Assembly: GCA_029974595.1 (NCBI GenBank)
Contig: JARKRC010000022.1
Span: forward strand, 1 to 64,000
Reading direction: 5' to 3'
DNA: 64,000 nt
Source: Ereboglobus sp.
GTDB taxonomy: Bacteria > Verrucomicrobiota > Verrucomicrobiia > Opitutales > Opitutaceae
Shown: positions 47,192 through 56,273 of the stretch, piece by piece
Layout: the number at the start of each line of letters is the position of its first letter
Position numbering within the stretch: the first letter of the stretch is position 1
Made by a program: the position numbers and the translations under genes
Notes under the pieces: generated by a model
What the model saw: the letters and a program-made list of their open reading frames with translations, nothing else
Databases searched by the model: none
What the model was told of the DNA's origin: nothing

Positions 47192-47510
47192 GGCGGACAA
47201 ACAACGGGATTGCAGGCCGCCGGGCTGCGCCGGCCTCGCTCACAAATCGCCAGTCGTTACAGACTTTGTTTATGATTAATGGGTTATGATATGAAAAGAT
47301 TTTCGGGCTGATGCACGGAAGTGAAGCCAAAAGTAACATCACCGGCAACTTTCTGGCAGCATTCCCATTGCGCTTGCAATGCTTGCCTTGCCCGAAGCGC
47401 ATGTAAACCAAAGTCCGCTGTCCGGCGACGCGCCGGTTTGTCATCGGTTCCGCCCGATTCACACGATTCTCCGGTCGCATCAAATCAAGGGATGCCGGAG
47501 CGTGTGCGGA
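47192..47510. other. intergenic region, promoter of Crp/Fnr gene
   Basis: This 319-bp gap holds the start region of the leftward Crp/Fnr gene and the end of the leftward BNR gene. An AT-rich patch at 47260-47300 (TTTATGATTAATGGG) could hold a promoter. I found no convincing Fnr or Crp palindrome and no RNA gene. Confidence 0.4.
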
Positions 47511-48815
47511 TCAAGGATTTCCAGCCGTGGAGAGGCCGAGGGATTTCAGGGGAACGCGGGTGAGGGCGATGTCTTCCTTGCCGACGGAGTAAAGCGTATA
47601 AAGATGGTCGTTGTGGATGATGGAGCTGGGGTAACCGTAGCCGAGAGTACGGCCCTCGACGCCTTTGAACCGGTAACGGGTCGGAGCCTTGTCGCGCAGG
47701 ATGAAGGCCTTGGTGAAATGATAACCGTCGGCGCTGATGGAGGCAGTGAGGGTGTGGCGGGGCATGTAGAGTTTCGGACTGTCAAATCGCGGGGCAATCT
47801 GGTTGCCGACGAGGAGCACGGTTCCGTTGCCGAGGACGAGCGCCTCGGCCCGGCTCGGCGAATCGGGGATGTCCGTAGGGTGCGGCTGCGTCCATTTTCC
47901 GTCGGGATCCATGAAGCTGACGTAGATGCGGTTGTTGGGGCGGACGGCCCCCCGCTTGCGTCCGGCGGGAGTGGCATGGGATCGCATCATGAGAACCGTG
48001 GCGCCGTCGGCGGCACGATAGGTGAAGGGTTCTATGAGGTTGGCGTTGTCAACACTCCATCGCGGCACGCCTTCGTCTCTGTGCGACCACCGACTGACAG
48101 TGCCGGTATCCCGATACCATTTGAGGATGGCGGATGCCTGCGGAGGGGGTTGGGTCGCATTGGGCAGGTTCCGCATGAAAAGGGGCAGGTGGCCGGGATC
48201 TTTGACGGGGCGCAGCACGAAAGGAATGCCGATGGAGCCATCCTTGCGCACGGCACGGGCGATGGGTGGGAAATCAGCACCGCCATGAGTATAAGCGACG
48301 GCATAGAGGGCGCCTCCCAGGACGATCCATCGGTCGGGGCACAGGCTCATGCCGGGGTCGCCGCGTTTTTTGACATTGTCAGGCGGGGGAAAAAGGACGC
48401 GCGGCTCAGTCCATGTCCCGGCATCGTGCGAGATCGAAAACAATGCGCGCTGGCCCGGGGCGCCCTCTCCCTGGGGGTGGTTGCTCCACATGGCAAAAAA
48501 AACACCGTCGAAGTGCGTGAGCGCGGGCTGGTGATTGAAAGGACCGTCCTCCACGGTGGACTTCCACACGGTGAAATGACGCGCGCCGATGGCAGGGGGA
48601 AACCCTGTGGCCGTATCCGATTCGGGCATGGGGGCCCGCCACATATGGACGACTGGCGCGCCGGACGCGGTTTGTTTCTGCGAGGTGACGGCGCGGGAGC
48701 CGGGCCGCGTTGGAGTGCCGTCGGCGGGAAGCGGGCAAGCGAGAAGGAGGAGTGACGGGGCAAGCCAATATCGAATGACGGCCAGCAAGGTGTCCGCCTG
48801 CGCGTTGGGTTTCAT
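47511..48815 (-). CDS. secreted BNR/Asp-box propeller protein A
   Basis: From the ATG at 48815 this 434-aa protein has a signal peptide (to about residue 32) and a six-bladed sialidase-superfamily propeller. Asp-box-like blocks such as SISHDAGTW and SISADGYHF are seen. Other repeated features include WSNHPQGEGAPG, PRWSVDNANLIEPF and ALVLGNGTVLLVGNQ. The catalytic FRIP Arg and Tyr/Glu pair of true sialidases are not evident, so the chemistry may differ. It is the last of a three-gene minus-strand set: MFS transporter, BNR, BNR. It starts 25 bp after the preceding BNR gene ends. Confidence 0.8.
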   Translation of the reverse strand: MKPNAQADTLLAVIRYWLAPSLLLLACPLPADGTPTRPGSRAVTSQKQTASGAPVVHMWRAPMPESDTATGFPPAIGARHFTVWKSTVEDGPFNHQPALTHFDGVFFAMWSNHPQGEGAPGQRALFSISHDAGTWTEPRVLFPPPDNVKKRGDPGMSLCPDRWIVLGGALYAVAYTHGGADFPPIARAVRKDGSIGIPFVLRPVKDPGHLPLFMRNLPNATQPPPQASAILKWYRDTGTVSRWSHRDEGVPRWSVDNANLIEPFTYRAADGATVLMMRSHATPAGRKRGAVRPNNRIYVSFMDPDGKWTQPHPTDIPDSPSRAEALVLGNGTVLLVGNQIAPRFDSPKLYMPRHTLTASISADGYHFTKAFILRDKAPTRYRFKGVEGRTLGYGYPSSIIHNDHLYTLYSVGKEDIALTRVPLKSLGLSTAGNP

Positions 48816-48840
48816 GGCAAGGCCGCCGGAAAGCGTTTTT

Positions 48841-50106
48841 TTATTGAGGGGAGGGGTGAAGATTTTTCCTCGCCGGCGCGCTGTTGATGACGACCGGCGT
48901 TGGGAGGGTGGCGGCGGGATTCTGCAAGTCGGCCTCGGTGAAGCGGGCAAGGCAGATTTCGCGATGCGTTTTGCGGGCGTAGTCGTAGATGAGCACGATG
49001 GCGCCGTCGGCGAGTTGGTCGGCATCGGGGTAGGAAACCTCGCGGCGGGGATCAACGAGGAGGCCGTCGGTCCATGTCCTGCCTTCATCGGTGGAGAGGC
49101 AGGCGATGAGATGGGAGCGATCGGACTGGAGCTTGCCGTCGATGCGTTTCCGGGTGAGGCCGGATTCGGCGGGGGTTTGGTGGCGGACGAGGAGAATGTT
49201 GCCGGAGGCGAGGCGGCGGATGAAAAAGCGGGCGTTGATGTGCGGAATCGCGGAGTAGGCGGGTTTTGTCCATGTTTTGCCGCCATCGGCGGAGATGGTT
49301 TCAAAAATGCCGTTTCGGGCGCGGATGAGCATCCAGATGGAATGGTCGCGACGTTCGACGATCATGTGTTCGTCGAACACGATTTCCTTGTCCTGCGCGA
49401 TCGAGACGAGGAGTTGATACGTTTTGCCATGGTCCGCGGTGGCGTAAACCTGCGTACCTGCCTTGGCGGGATCGTAGTGATTGTGGCCGGGAGGAACATT
49501 GCGATCAGCGAGTGCGTGATCGGGGGCGTATTGACGGGGTTCCCGGGGCCAGATGGCGATGGGGAGGAGCCAGCGCCCGTCGGTGAGGACGGTGGGTTTG
49601 TTCATCATGACGCCGTCGGCAATGCGACGGGGGGCGGTCCAGTCGGGCGCGGGAGCATCGGGATTGGCGGTTGTCATTTCCCATGTGCCGGCGCGTCCGT
49701 CCCAATGGCCGGAGGCCTGGGCGTAGTAGAGGTGCAGCGTGCCGTTCGGATCGGTCCAGAGGACGGGGTCGAATGTGCGGATTTTGGGGTGAGGGTGATG
49801 GATGGTGCGAGTGATGGGCGTCCATGTTTTGCCGGAGTCGTCGCTGTGAGCGAGAACGACGTAGTTGTGCGGGCCTTCGTCGGGGCCGCCGGCATACCAT
49901 GTGGCAAAGAGGCGCCCTTTGGGTGTGACGGCGATGCCGGGAATGCCCTGGAAATCACGCGGGGCGGGGAGATCGGCTTCGGATTTTGGCGTGGCGACGA
50001 TTGCGGGCGTGAGGGCGGGGTCGCCGGACGCGCGGATTGCCTGAAGCATCAAAAGGCAGAAGGCTGCGACGAGCGTGAAGGCCCTGGCGAGGTGTGGCGT
50101 TTTCAT
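48841..50106 (-). CDS. secreted BNR/Asp-box propeller protein B (sialidase superfamily)
   Basis: The 421-aa protein has a signal peptide (about residues 1-26) and at least four Asp boxes: SDDSGKTW (88-95), ADHGKTY, SADGGKTW and STDEGRTW. This marks a BNR_2-type propeller. The usual FRIP motif reads GIPGIAV here, lacking the first catalytic Arg, although VVERRDHS and ARFFIRRLASG may supply others. It may cleave a terminal sugar acid. It is coupled to the transporter gene by a 4-bp ATGA overlap. Confidence 0.83.
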   Translation of the reverse strand: MKTPHLARAFTLVAAFCLLMLQAIRASGDPALTPAIVATPKSEADLPAPRDFQGIPGIAVTPKGRLFATWYAGGPDEGPHNYVVLAHSDDSGKTWTPITRTIHHPHPKIRTFDPVLWTDPNGTLHLYYAQASGHWDGRAGTWEMTTANPDAPAPDWTAPRRIADGVMMNKPTVLTDGRWLLPIAIWPREPRQYAPDHALADRNVPPGHNHYDPAKAGTQVYATADHGKTYQLLVSIAQDKEIVFDEHMIVERRDHSIWMLIRARNGIFETISADGGKTWTKPAYSAIPHINARFFIRRLASGNILLVRHQTPAESGLTRKRIDGKLQSDRSHLIACLSTDEGRTWTDGLLVDPRREVSYPDADQLADGAIVLIYDYARKTHREICLARFTEADLQNPAATLPTPVVINSAPARKNLHPSPQ

Positions 50107-51365
50107 GGTGGAAGAATTTCAGTGGCGCTAGGTTTGACGAGAGGCCTGGTGGGATCGATTTTGAGCCAGGCGAGGGTCGCGACGAGGGACATGATGGCGA
50201 TGGGAACAAGCGGCGCATTGTAAGAACCGAAGGCGACGACAATGTAGCCGAAGAGGACGGTGGTGAGGAAGGAGCCGACTTGAGCGGACATGTTCATCGC
50301 ACCGGTGACGAGACCGGCATTTTTCTGCCCGACATCAAGGCACACGGCCCAGGCGACGGGAAGCGCGAAATCGGAAAACCCGTAGGCGAGCGCGAGGAAG
50401 AGGATGGTGGTGAATTTGCCCTGGGTGAAGATGGTGAGGACGAGGAAAATCGTGGCGGCGCCGAGACCACCGCAGCCGACGGCGCGGCGGCCCCATTTGA
50501 GGCCAATGCGCTTGACGAGAAAGTCGGACGTGATGCCTCCGATGACATTGGCTATGGCTCCGAAAACAAAAGGAAGCCAGGAAAGCGCGAGGAGTTCGCC
50601 GGCGGTGAAGCCTCGTCCGTTGGCGAGGAAGATGTGCATCCAGGTCAGGTAGAAGAAACCGCACCATGCGTTGGCGTGATACATGAGCATGATCCACCAC
50701 ATGTTGGGTTTTGAGAAAATCTGGCCCCACGGGATCCTGGTTTTTTCGCCGGAAACCGGAGCCGGGTCGATCACGGCAATTTCCGCGGCGGTTATGTTCT
50801 TTTTCCGGCGCGGATCATCGCGAAACCAGATGAACCAGACGGCTGCCCAGACAATGCCGATGATGCCGAAGAGATAAAACGCCGCGCGCCAGCCCCAGGC
50901 TTGCTGGATGGGAATGACGAGAATCGGCGAGAGCGCGCCGCCGATGCGGCTGGCCATCCATACGACGCTCTGGGCGCGGGCCCGCTCGTGGGCGGGGAAC
51001 CAGCGGGCGATGGTGGCGGAAAAATTCGGGAAGGCCCCCGCCTCGCCAACTCCAAAGAGAAAGCGGATGACGAGGAGCTGGCGGAAGGATTGCGCAAAGC
51101 CGGTGAGGATCGTAAAAGCCGACCACCAGGCAACGATGCGGGTGAGGATTTTACGCGGGCCGTACTTGTCGCCGAGCGCCCCGCCGGGTATTTCAAAAAG
51201 TCCGTAGGCGAGGACAAAGGCGCCAAGCACCCAGCCCCATTGCTGGAGGGTGATGCCGAGTTCCTCCTGAATGTCCTTTCCGGCAACGGAAATACAAACC
51301 CGGTCTATATAGGTGATCGTGGATGCGAAAAAAAGGAGCGCAAGAACGCGGAAGCGGTGTGGCAT
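50103..51365 (-). CDS. MFS transporter, ACS (anion:cation symporter) family
   Basis: From the ATG at 51365 the 420-aa protein has about 12 hydrophobic spans and the ACS family pattern seen in ExuT, DgoT and GudP: YIDRVCISVAG near the start, GGALGDKYGPRKIL (loop 2-3) and RFLFGVGEAGAFPNFSATIARWFP. It should bring in a hexuronate or sugar acid with a proton or sodium. Its end overlaps the start of propeller gene B. Neighbouring kinase and aldolase genes support a sugar-acid substrate. Confidence 0.9.
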   Translation of the reverse strand: MPHRFRVLALLFFASTITYIDRVCISVAGKDIQEELGITLQQWGWVLGAFVLAYGLFEIPGGALGDKYGPRKILTRIVAWWSAFTILTGFAQSFRQLLVIRFLFGVGEAGAFPNFSATIARWFPAHERARAQSVVWMASRIGGALSPILVIPIQQAWGWRAAFYLFGIIGIVWAAVWFIWFRDDPRRKKNITAAEIAVIDPAPVSGEKTRIPWGQIFSKPNMWWIMLMYHANAWCGFFYLTWMHIFLANGRGFTAGELLALSWLPFVFGAIANVIGGITSDFLVKRIGLKWGRRAVGCGGLGAATIFLVLTIFTQGKFTTILFLALAYGFSDFALPVAWAVCLDVGQKNAGLVTGAMNMSAQVGSFLTTVLFGYIVVAFGSYNAPLVPIAIMSLVATLAWLKIDPTRPLVKPSATEILPP

Positions 51366-51684
51366 GGGATGTGTGTTTGGAGGGTTTTGTATGTTTCTTT
51401 TCTCTTCGCGCCCCGCCTTTGCCATTCATTTCAGAACGCAGGGCGGCACGGAACTCATGGAAAAATAATAATAAATAAACTATAATGATTGTGCAGGGAA
51501 TGAGGAGTCATGACCGGCGAAAACCGGCATGCGCCCCATGATATTCGTCAGGGGGCAGGGACCGCATGAAATAATAATATGACTGCGCGCTCCGTCCGGG
51601 CGGCTTGGGACAGGATCGGAATGTGATTGCAGTGGTTTATTCACGGGAGTGTCGGGATGTGTCGGGGAAAAAACTTCCGATCCT
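51366..51684. other. intergenic region before MFS gene
   Basis: This gap of 319 bp lies between propeller gene C and the leftward MFS gene, so it probably holds the MFS promoter. It contains AT-rich tracts near 51466-51490 (ATAATAATAAATAAACTATA) and a 10-bp inverted repeat described separately. I see no gene. Confidence 0.5.
51612..51684 (-). repeat. long-spaced perfect inverted repeat after propeller gene C
   Basis: AGGATCGGAA (51612-51621) and TTCCGATCCT (51675-51684) are perfect complements with a 53-nt spacer. The right arm directly abuts the stop of the gene at 51685. On the transcribed strand the stem opens with AGGATCGGAAG followed by TTTTTT inside the loop. It could protect the 3' end of the transcript or be part of a regulated end. 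Confidence 0.5.
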
Positions 51685-52998
51685 TTAATAAACGAGATCG
51701 CGGAAGTTCTTCACGCGGTGGAAAGTGATGAGGTTGCCGTTGTGGGCGGACTGTGCATTTTTGTCGCCGGAACGCGAGACGATGACAAGGTCGTCGCCGT
51801 CGATGTCCATGCAGCCGTAGTGGCGGCTGCCGCGGTTGGATTCCTCCTTGGCTACCAGCCCGGCAAAGCACCAATCGATCATGTTTTTCGAGTAATGGAG
51901 GACGAGGCGCTGGCGTTCGCTAAAAGCGAGATCGTAGCGATCGGGCGCGAGGCGGTCCGCGCGGGTCATCGAGTCGGTGGCTTGCGTGGAAAGGAGCCAG
52001 TATAGTTTTGTCTTTGCGTCGTAGAGGACGTGAAAACGCATTTGCCCGCCGGGAAAGGGGAGGAAGAGGATGGTTTTTCCAGAGGGGACTTTTTCAAGGG
52101 AGGTGGTCATTGTGCCGTCGGAGTTTTCGACAACCTTGCACACGGCGGCGTAACCGGTGCCGCCGGTGTGGGCGCGACCGAAGAGGTGAAAGGTACGGCC
52201 GGAGGGATCGTGCCAGTAGTGGTCGGGATCGGTGATTTGGACGACATGAAACTCAAGCCAGCCGGCAGGGGAAAAGCTGCGCTTGGAGGTGATGGGATTG
52301 CGATTGGGATAGGTTTGCGGATAAAAGGGGATGCCGAAGAAGCCGGTTGCGGGATCGTTTTCACGGGAGCCGGGCAAGGCGTCGGCAAAGGCGAGCTCGG
52401 AGGCGTGGGTCCAGGACTTGGGGTCGAGGAGGTCGGCGGTTTCCTTTGCGCGCATGAGGATGGGCATGCGCTCGATGACGTTCCAAGCCTCGATCCTGGT
52501 TTTGCGGCGCTCCATGACGAGGTAGATGCTGCCGTTGGCGCGCCACGTGTTGGCGGCGGTTTGATACCAAGCGAGTTTTTTGTCGGTGAGGTGGCTGACG
52601 GCGCTCCATGTTTCGCCGCGGTCAGCGGATTTTTGGATGGGAAGGCCGGCGCCGGTGGCAATGTAGTAGAGGGTGTTTCGGGCAAGGAAGAGGCGACCCT
52701 GGCGGGCGGGGGAGCGAGCGCGCTCGACCCATGTTTTGCCATGGTCGTCGGAGGTGAGCATAACCTGGCATGCCGTGCCGGAGCGCCCTTTGCGCTTGTC
52801 GGAAGTATAAGAGGCGACGAGACGACCGTCCGGGAGCGTGATGATGGCGGGTGAGTTGAGGGGCGTGGTCATCGGGCTGGGAGATTCGGCGACGACGACG
52901 TGTTGTTGCGCGAGGGGACGGATGGGGGCGCCAGCCTCAGCGGCGAGCTGCGGGTGGTGAAGGGCAAGCAGGCAGAGCGCAAATGATAGTTTCTTCAC
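51685..52998 (-). CDS. secreted BNR/Asp-box propeller protein C
   Basis: The 437-aa protein starts with GTG, has a signal peptide (about residues 1-20) and Asp boxes SDDHGKTW and SADRGETW in a propeller. Other blocks include ANTWRANGSIYLVMERRKTR, RSFSPAGWLEFHV and HYGCMDIDGDDLVIVSRSGD. The family Arg of FRIP is replaced (NSPAIITLPDGR). It is 88 bp after the kinase gene and probably in the same transcript as aldolase and kinase. It is distantly like proteins A and B but not a recent copy. The substrate is unknown. Confidence 0.78.
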   Translation of the reverse strand: MKKLSFALCLLALHHPQLAAEAGAPIRPLAQQHVVVAESPSPMTTPLNSPAIITLPDGRLVASYTSDKRKGRSGTACQVMLTSDDHGKTWVERARSPARQGRLFLARNTLYYIATGAGLPIQKSADRGETWSAVSHLTDKKLAWYQTAANTWRANGSIYLVMERRKTRIEAWNVIERMPILMRAKETADLLDPKSWTHASELAFADALPGSRENDPATGFFGIPFYPQTYPNRNPITSKRSFSPAGWLEFHVVQITDPDHYWHDPSGRTFHLFGRAHTGGTGYAAVCKVVENSDGTMTTSLEKVPSGKTILFLPFPGGQMRFHVLYDAKTKLYWLLSTQATDSMTRADRLAPDRYDLAFSERQRLVLHYSKNMIDWCFAGLVAKEESNRGSRHYGCMDIDGDDLVIVSRSGDKNAQSAHNGNLITFHRVKNFRDLVY

Positions 52999-53086
52999 AG
53001 GAGGAAGATTGGGAGTTGGAAGGCGTTTTTTTTAACTGGAGCGGAAGGGGCGCCGCCTTGGACGATGCCCCGGGATTCAGCCAGCA

Positions 53087-54181
53087 TCAACGGATGACGC
53101 GGCCGGAAGCGGAGCCGGCCATGAGCGACTCGACTTCGGCGCGCGTGGAAAAATTAAAGTCGCCGTAGATGGAATGCGCGAGGCATGAAGCGGCGACGGC
53201 AAACGAAATCGCCTTGGCAGGCGCGGCGAGCCCGGGCGTGTTGAGGGCAAAAATGAGCGCGGCGCCAAACGAGTCGCCGCCTCCGACTCGATCGACAATG
53301 TTGCGGATTTCGTAGGGTCGATAGGCGCCGTCGGCGGCGAGAGGAGCAAAGTGCGCCTGTTTCCCGGCGGCATCGTAGAGCATGGCGCCCCAGTTGTTGT
53401 GCGAGGCGGAAATGCTTTCACGAAGCGTGATGGCGACCTGGCGGATGCCGGGAAACTGGGCGACGATTTTTTCGGCGACATTCCGGTATTTGGCGACATC
53501 GAGCTTGCCGGCGTGGATGTCGGTCCCTTCGGCGGCAATGCCGAGCACATCATGGGCGTCCTCCTCGTTGGCGATGAGCACGTCGATGTGCGGGAGAATG
53601 TCACGCATTACTTTCCCGGCGAGATCACGGGGGGAAACCCCGGGCTGCCAGCGCCAAAGCTTGCTGCGAAAGTTGAGGTCGCACGAAATCGTGCAGCCGG
53701 CGGCGCGCGCCTTGGCCACGGCGAGTTTGACGGCATCGGAGGCGGCTTGCGAAAGCGCGGGGGTGATGCCGGTGAAGTGCAGCCATCCCGCGCCTTCGAG
53801 GATGGCCGGCCAATCGTACGCGTCGCCCGGCGTGAGGCTGACCGCGGAATCCTCGCGATCGTAGATGACACGGCTGGGACGCTGGTTGGCGCCGGTCTCG
53901 ACGAAGTAGAGGCCGAGGCGTCCTTCCTTGCGGCGGAGGATGTGGCGGGTGTCCACGCCATGTCCTTTAAGAGTGGCGAGACAGGCGGCGGCAAGGTCGT
54001 TGTCCGGGAGCGCGGTGACAAAACGCGCCTCGCCGCCGAGATAGGAAAGCGACATGGCGACATTGGCCTCCGCGCCGGAGAAAGTGACATCGAGTTTGCC
54101 GGGCAAGGACTGGCAGATCCTGAGGAAGCCTGGCGGGCAAAGGCGGGCCATGATTTCCCCGAAAGTGACGATTGTTTTCAT
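53087..54181 (-). CDS. kdgK: 2-keto-3-deoxygluconate kinase-type PfkB sugar kinase
   Basis: The 364-aa PfkB kinase starts VTFGEIMARLCPPG, the KdgK-type start, and has GAEANVAMSLSYLGG and the catalytic DRVGGGDSFGAALI near the C-terminus, whose Asp is the base. It phosphorylates 2-keto-3-deoxygluconate or a close epimer. It lies 39 bp downstream of the KDPG aldolase, the next enzyme of the pathway, which supports the KDG route. It is somewhat longer than most KdgK (about 310-340). Confidence 0.9.
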   Translation of the reverse strand: MKTIVTFGEIMARLCPPGFLRICQSLPGKLDVTFSGAEANVAMSLSYLGGEARFVTALPDNDLAAACLATLKGHGVDTRHILRRKEGRLGLYFVETGANQRPSRVIYDREDSAVSLTPGDAYDWPAILEGAGWLHFTGITPALSQAASDAVKLAVAKARAAGCTISCDLNFRSKLWRWQPGVSPRDLAGKVMRDILPHIDVLIANEEDAHDVLGIAAEGTDIHAGKLDVAKYRNVAEKIVAQFPGIRQVAITLRESISASHNNWGAMLYDAAGKQAHFAPLAADGAYRPYEIRNIVDRVGGGDSFGAALIFALNTPGLAAPAKAISFAVAASCLAHSIYGDFNFSTRAEVESLMAGSASGRVIR

Positions 54182-54220
54182 GCTAAGAATTAAAGAGGAG
54201 CGAAGGAAGGCGTGCCGCCA

Positions 54221-54853
54221 TTATCGGCGGCTTTTCATGGCGCCGGCCAAAGTGGTGGCGGCGGTGGCGTTGGCTTGAATCTGAGACCAGTTTTTGGCCT
54301 CGATAAGGGCGGGGGATGCGATGGCCGACATGCCCACGCTGGCGACGATGGGAGAGGCCAGCCATGCGTCGATGTCAGCCGTGGTGATGCCGCCCATGGG
54401 CACGTAGCTGAGATTAAGATGCGCAAAGGGGGCGTTCATCGTGGCCAGCGTTGGCAGGCCGCCGAGGGGTTTGGCGGGAAAGAGTTTCAGCAAGCCGGCG
54501 CCGAGTTCGCAGGCAGCCTGTATGTCGCTGGGTGTGGCGACGCCGGGGATGTGCGTGTGGTTTAGCTCAATCGCCCGGCGAAGCGTGCCGGGGTTGAGAC
54601 CGGGGGCGAGGGTGAATTGCGCACCGGCGTCACGCGCCTGATCGAGCTGGGCGGGGGTGAGGGTCGTGCCCGCGCCAATGAGCGCATCCGGCAGGAGCTC
54701 CCGGAGCCGTGTGATGGCCCTGAGGGCGACGGGCGTGCGCAGGGCAAGCTCGATGGTGCGGATACCGCCCGAATACAAGGCGTCGGCGAGCGGAGGAATA
54801 TCCTCAAGATCGTGAAGCGTGACAACGGCGAGAATGCGGTGAAGCGGAAGCAT
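54221..54853 (-). CDS. eda: KDPG/KHG aldolase
   Basis: The 210-aa class-I aldolase cleaves 2-keto-3-deoxy-6-phosphogluconate to pyruvate and glyceraldehyde-3-phosphate. Key features are IELALRTP (general base Glu35), LIGAGTTLTP, and GAGLLKLFPA, whose Lys123 forms the Schiff base, then VPMGGITTADIDAWL. The usual GGSW near the end reads GMSA here. It heads the kinase and propeller C transcript and has a LacI-type palindrome about 120 bp upstream of its start. Confidence 0.93.
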   Translation of the reverse strand: MLPLHRILAVVTLHDLEDIPPLADALYSGGIRTIELALRTPVALRAITRLRELLPDALIGAGTTLTPAQLDQARDAGAQFTLAPGLNPGTLRRAIELNHTHIPGVATPSDIQAACELGAGLLKLFPAKPLGGLPTLATMNAPFAHLNLSYVPMGGITTADIDAWLASPIVASVGMSAIASPALIEAKNWSQIQANATAATTLAGAMKSRR

Positions 54854-54974
54854 GGTCGGGTGATGTCTGTTTATTGGAGGAATGCAGGGTGCGGGCGGGC
54901 GAACCGGGAAGGGATGGCGGCAAACATGTGCGGGGTTGTGGGAAAAATGTTTTTCGCAGGCAAAAGGTTTGTCA

Positions 54975-54987
54975 TGTTATGTTAACA
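54975..54987. promoter_or_regulatory. LacI-type operator, site A, upstream of aldolase
   Basis: TGTTATGTTAACA matches, in reverse complement, the 13-bp motif next to the lacI start (56163-56175). The arms TGTTA and TAACA are perfect. The site lies 121 bp before the leftward aldolase start, in a 249-bp gene-free gap. It is a probable binding site of the adjacent LacI regulator. Confidence 0.72.
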
Positions 54988-55102
54988 CAGAACAAACAAG
55001 AAACCCGCGTCGTTTCGCTGAAAACCGGTGCGGCGGCTTGCGGCACGCGCCACTGTCAGGCCGGCCCGGTGGATTTTTATTTTCGCGTCCGCCCGCGGGA
55101 TG

Positions 55103-56158
55103 TCAGCGCGACCGCGCCTCGCGTATGCTCGGCCCGGCCACAAACTGTGGCGAAATCAATATCTGCCGCGTCACCTCGGGCACGCCGCGCTCGTTCTGCA
55201 CAAGCTGGGTCGCCACCAAGTCCACTGCGGCGGCAGCCACATGTTTCCGCCGGTGGTTGATGCCGGCCCAGTCCCCCATGCCGTCCACCCAGTCATGCAC
55301 GACGAACCCGAGATCATGGGGTATCCTTAATTTCAAGACATCCCTGAGCCACACCGGCACCACGCCGTGAAACGAGATGAGCGCATCCGGTTTCCAGCGT
55401 TTCATCCAGCGGCAAAACGCGGCCTCGTCGTGCTCCAGCGCGTTGTGCGGGAACAGCAGCAGCGGCACCCGCCGGCGCGCGGGCACGCCTTGCTGGTAAT
55501 GCAAAACCGCCCCCGAGTAGGTGTGGTCCGCGCGCGCGTTGATCCACTCGGAAATGGCCACGCCGATCCTCCGGTATCCGCGCGCCTCCAACTCCCGCAT
55601 CGCCCCGAGAATCCCGTGCATCATGTTCGTGCTTGCGCGGTGCAGAGCCGGTTCCGTCAACCCGTAGCCAAACGTGGCCGCGGCAAATTTCGAATAGTCC
55701 AGCTCCGCCCCAAACTTTCGGGACGATTGCACCGACACCAGCACGCCCTCCACGCCGCGCGCCTCCAGGATTTGCTGCACCCGCCCGGGCCGGAAGTTGC
55801 CGCGCCCCAGCCAGAATTCCTCCACTTCATAGCCATGCTGGCGCGCTCGCGCGCGCACATCCTCCACCCGCATATAGTGGTAGGCGCCGCCATGCAGCTC
55901 GTCCTCGGGCAGATCATCGCGCACCAGCGCCAGCACCACGCGTTGCTTGCGTTTGCGCCTCCCCCGCACCAGCCCCATCAACCGCGCCATGTGCGGGTCG
56001 GGCGTGTAGTCCAGGGCGCGCGCCGCCGCCATCACCCGCTCCCGCGTCGCGTCCAGCACGCGCGGCGAGTTGTGCAGCACCCGCGACACCGTCATGGCCG
56101 ACACTCCGGCCCGCTCCGCCACGGCCTTCACGCCCGCGTTTCCAGATTTCAATGCCAT
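55103..56158 (-). CDS. LacI-family transcriptional regulator
   Basis: The 351-aa regulator has an N-terminal LacI helix-turn-helix (VKAVAERAGVSAMTVSRVLH, then SPRVLDATRERV) and a periplasmic-binding-protein-like ligand domain. Between them is a Lys/Arg-rich patch (GRRKRKQR). It has a palindrome five bases upstream of its start and another before the aldolase gene, and it diverges from the autotransporter over 115 bp. It probably represses both sides in the absence of a sugar-acid inducer. Confidence 0.92.
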   Translation of the reverse strand: MALKSGNAGVKAVAERAGVSAMTVSRVLHNSPRVLDATRERVMAAARALDYTPDPHMARLMGLVRGRRKRKQRVVLALVRDDLPEDELHGGAYHYMRVEDVRARARQHGYEVEEFWLGRGNFRPGRVQQILEARGVEGVLVSVQSSRKFGAELDYSKFAAATFGYGLTEPALHRASTNMMHGILGAMRELEARGYRRIGVAISEWINARADHTYSGAVLHYQQGVPARRRVPLLLFPHNALEHDEAAFCRWMKRWKPDALISFHGVVPVWLRDVLKLRIPHDLGFVVHDWVDGMGDWAGINHRRKHVAAAAVDLVATQLVQNERGVPEVTRQILISPQFVAGPSIREARSR

Positions 56159-56162
56159 GCGA

Positions 56163-56175
56163 TGTTAACATAACA
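56163..56175. promoter_or_regulatory. LacI-type operator, site B, in lacI/autotransporter divergent region
   Basis: TGTTAACATAACA is an exact reverse complement of site A and lies 4 bases from the lacI start codon, in the divergent promoter region shared with the autotransporter gene (start at 56274). It suits autoregulation of lacI and control of the rightward genes. Confidence 0.75.
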
Positions 56176-56273
56176 CGAAAAACACATTGTCCACCCTAAA
56201 ATTCTCATCCACTTCATTCGCCCATCTTTCCCGCACCGCCCCCGCGCAACACTTCCTTACCTCCTCATCCATC

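Noticed and set aside
47192-47510. An Fnr or Crp palindrome upstream of the Crp/Fnr-type gene
   Set aside because: Scattered TGAT and ATCA words occur but none are paired at the proper spacing.
47511-52998. Calling the three propeller proteins true sialidases with sialic acid as substrate
   Set aside because: The Asp boxes show the fold, but the FRIP arginine is not present in any and no nan genes are nearby. Only superfamily membership is supported.
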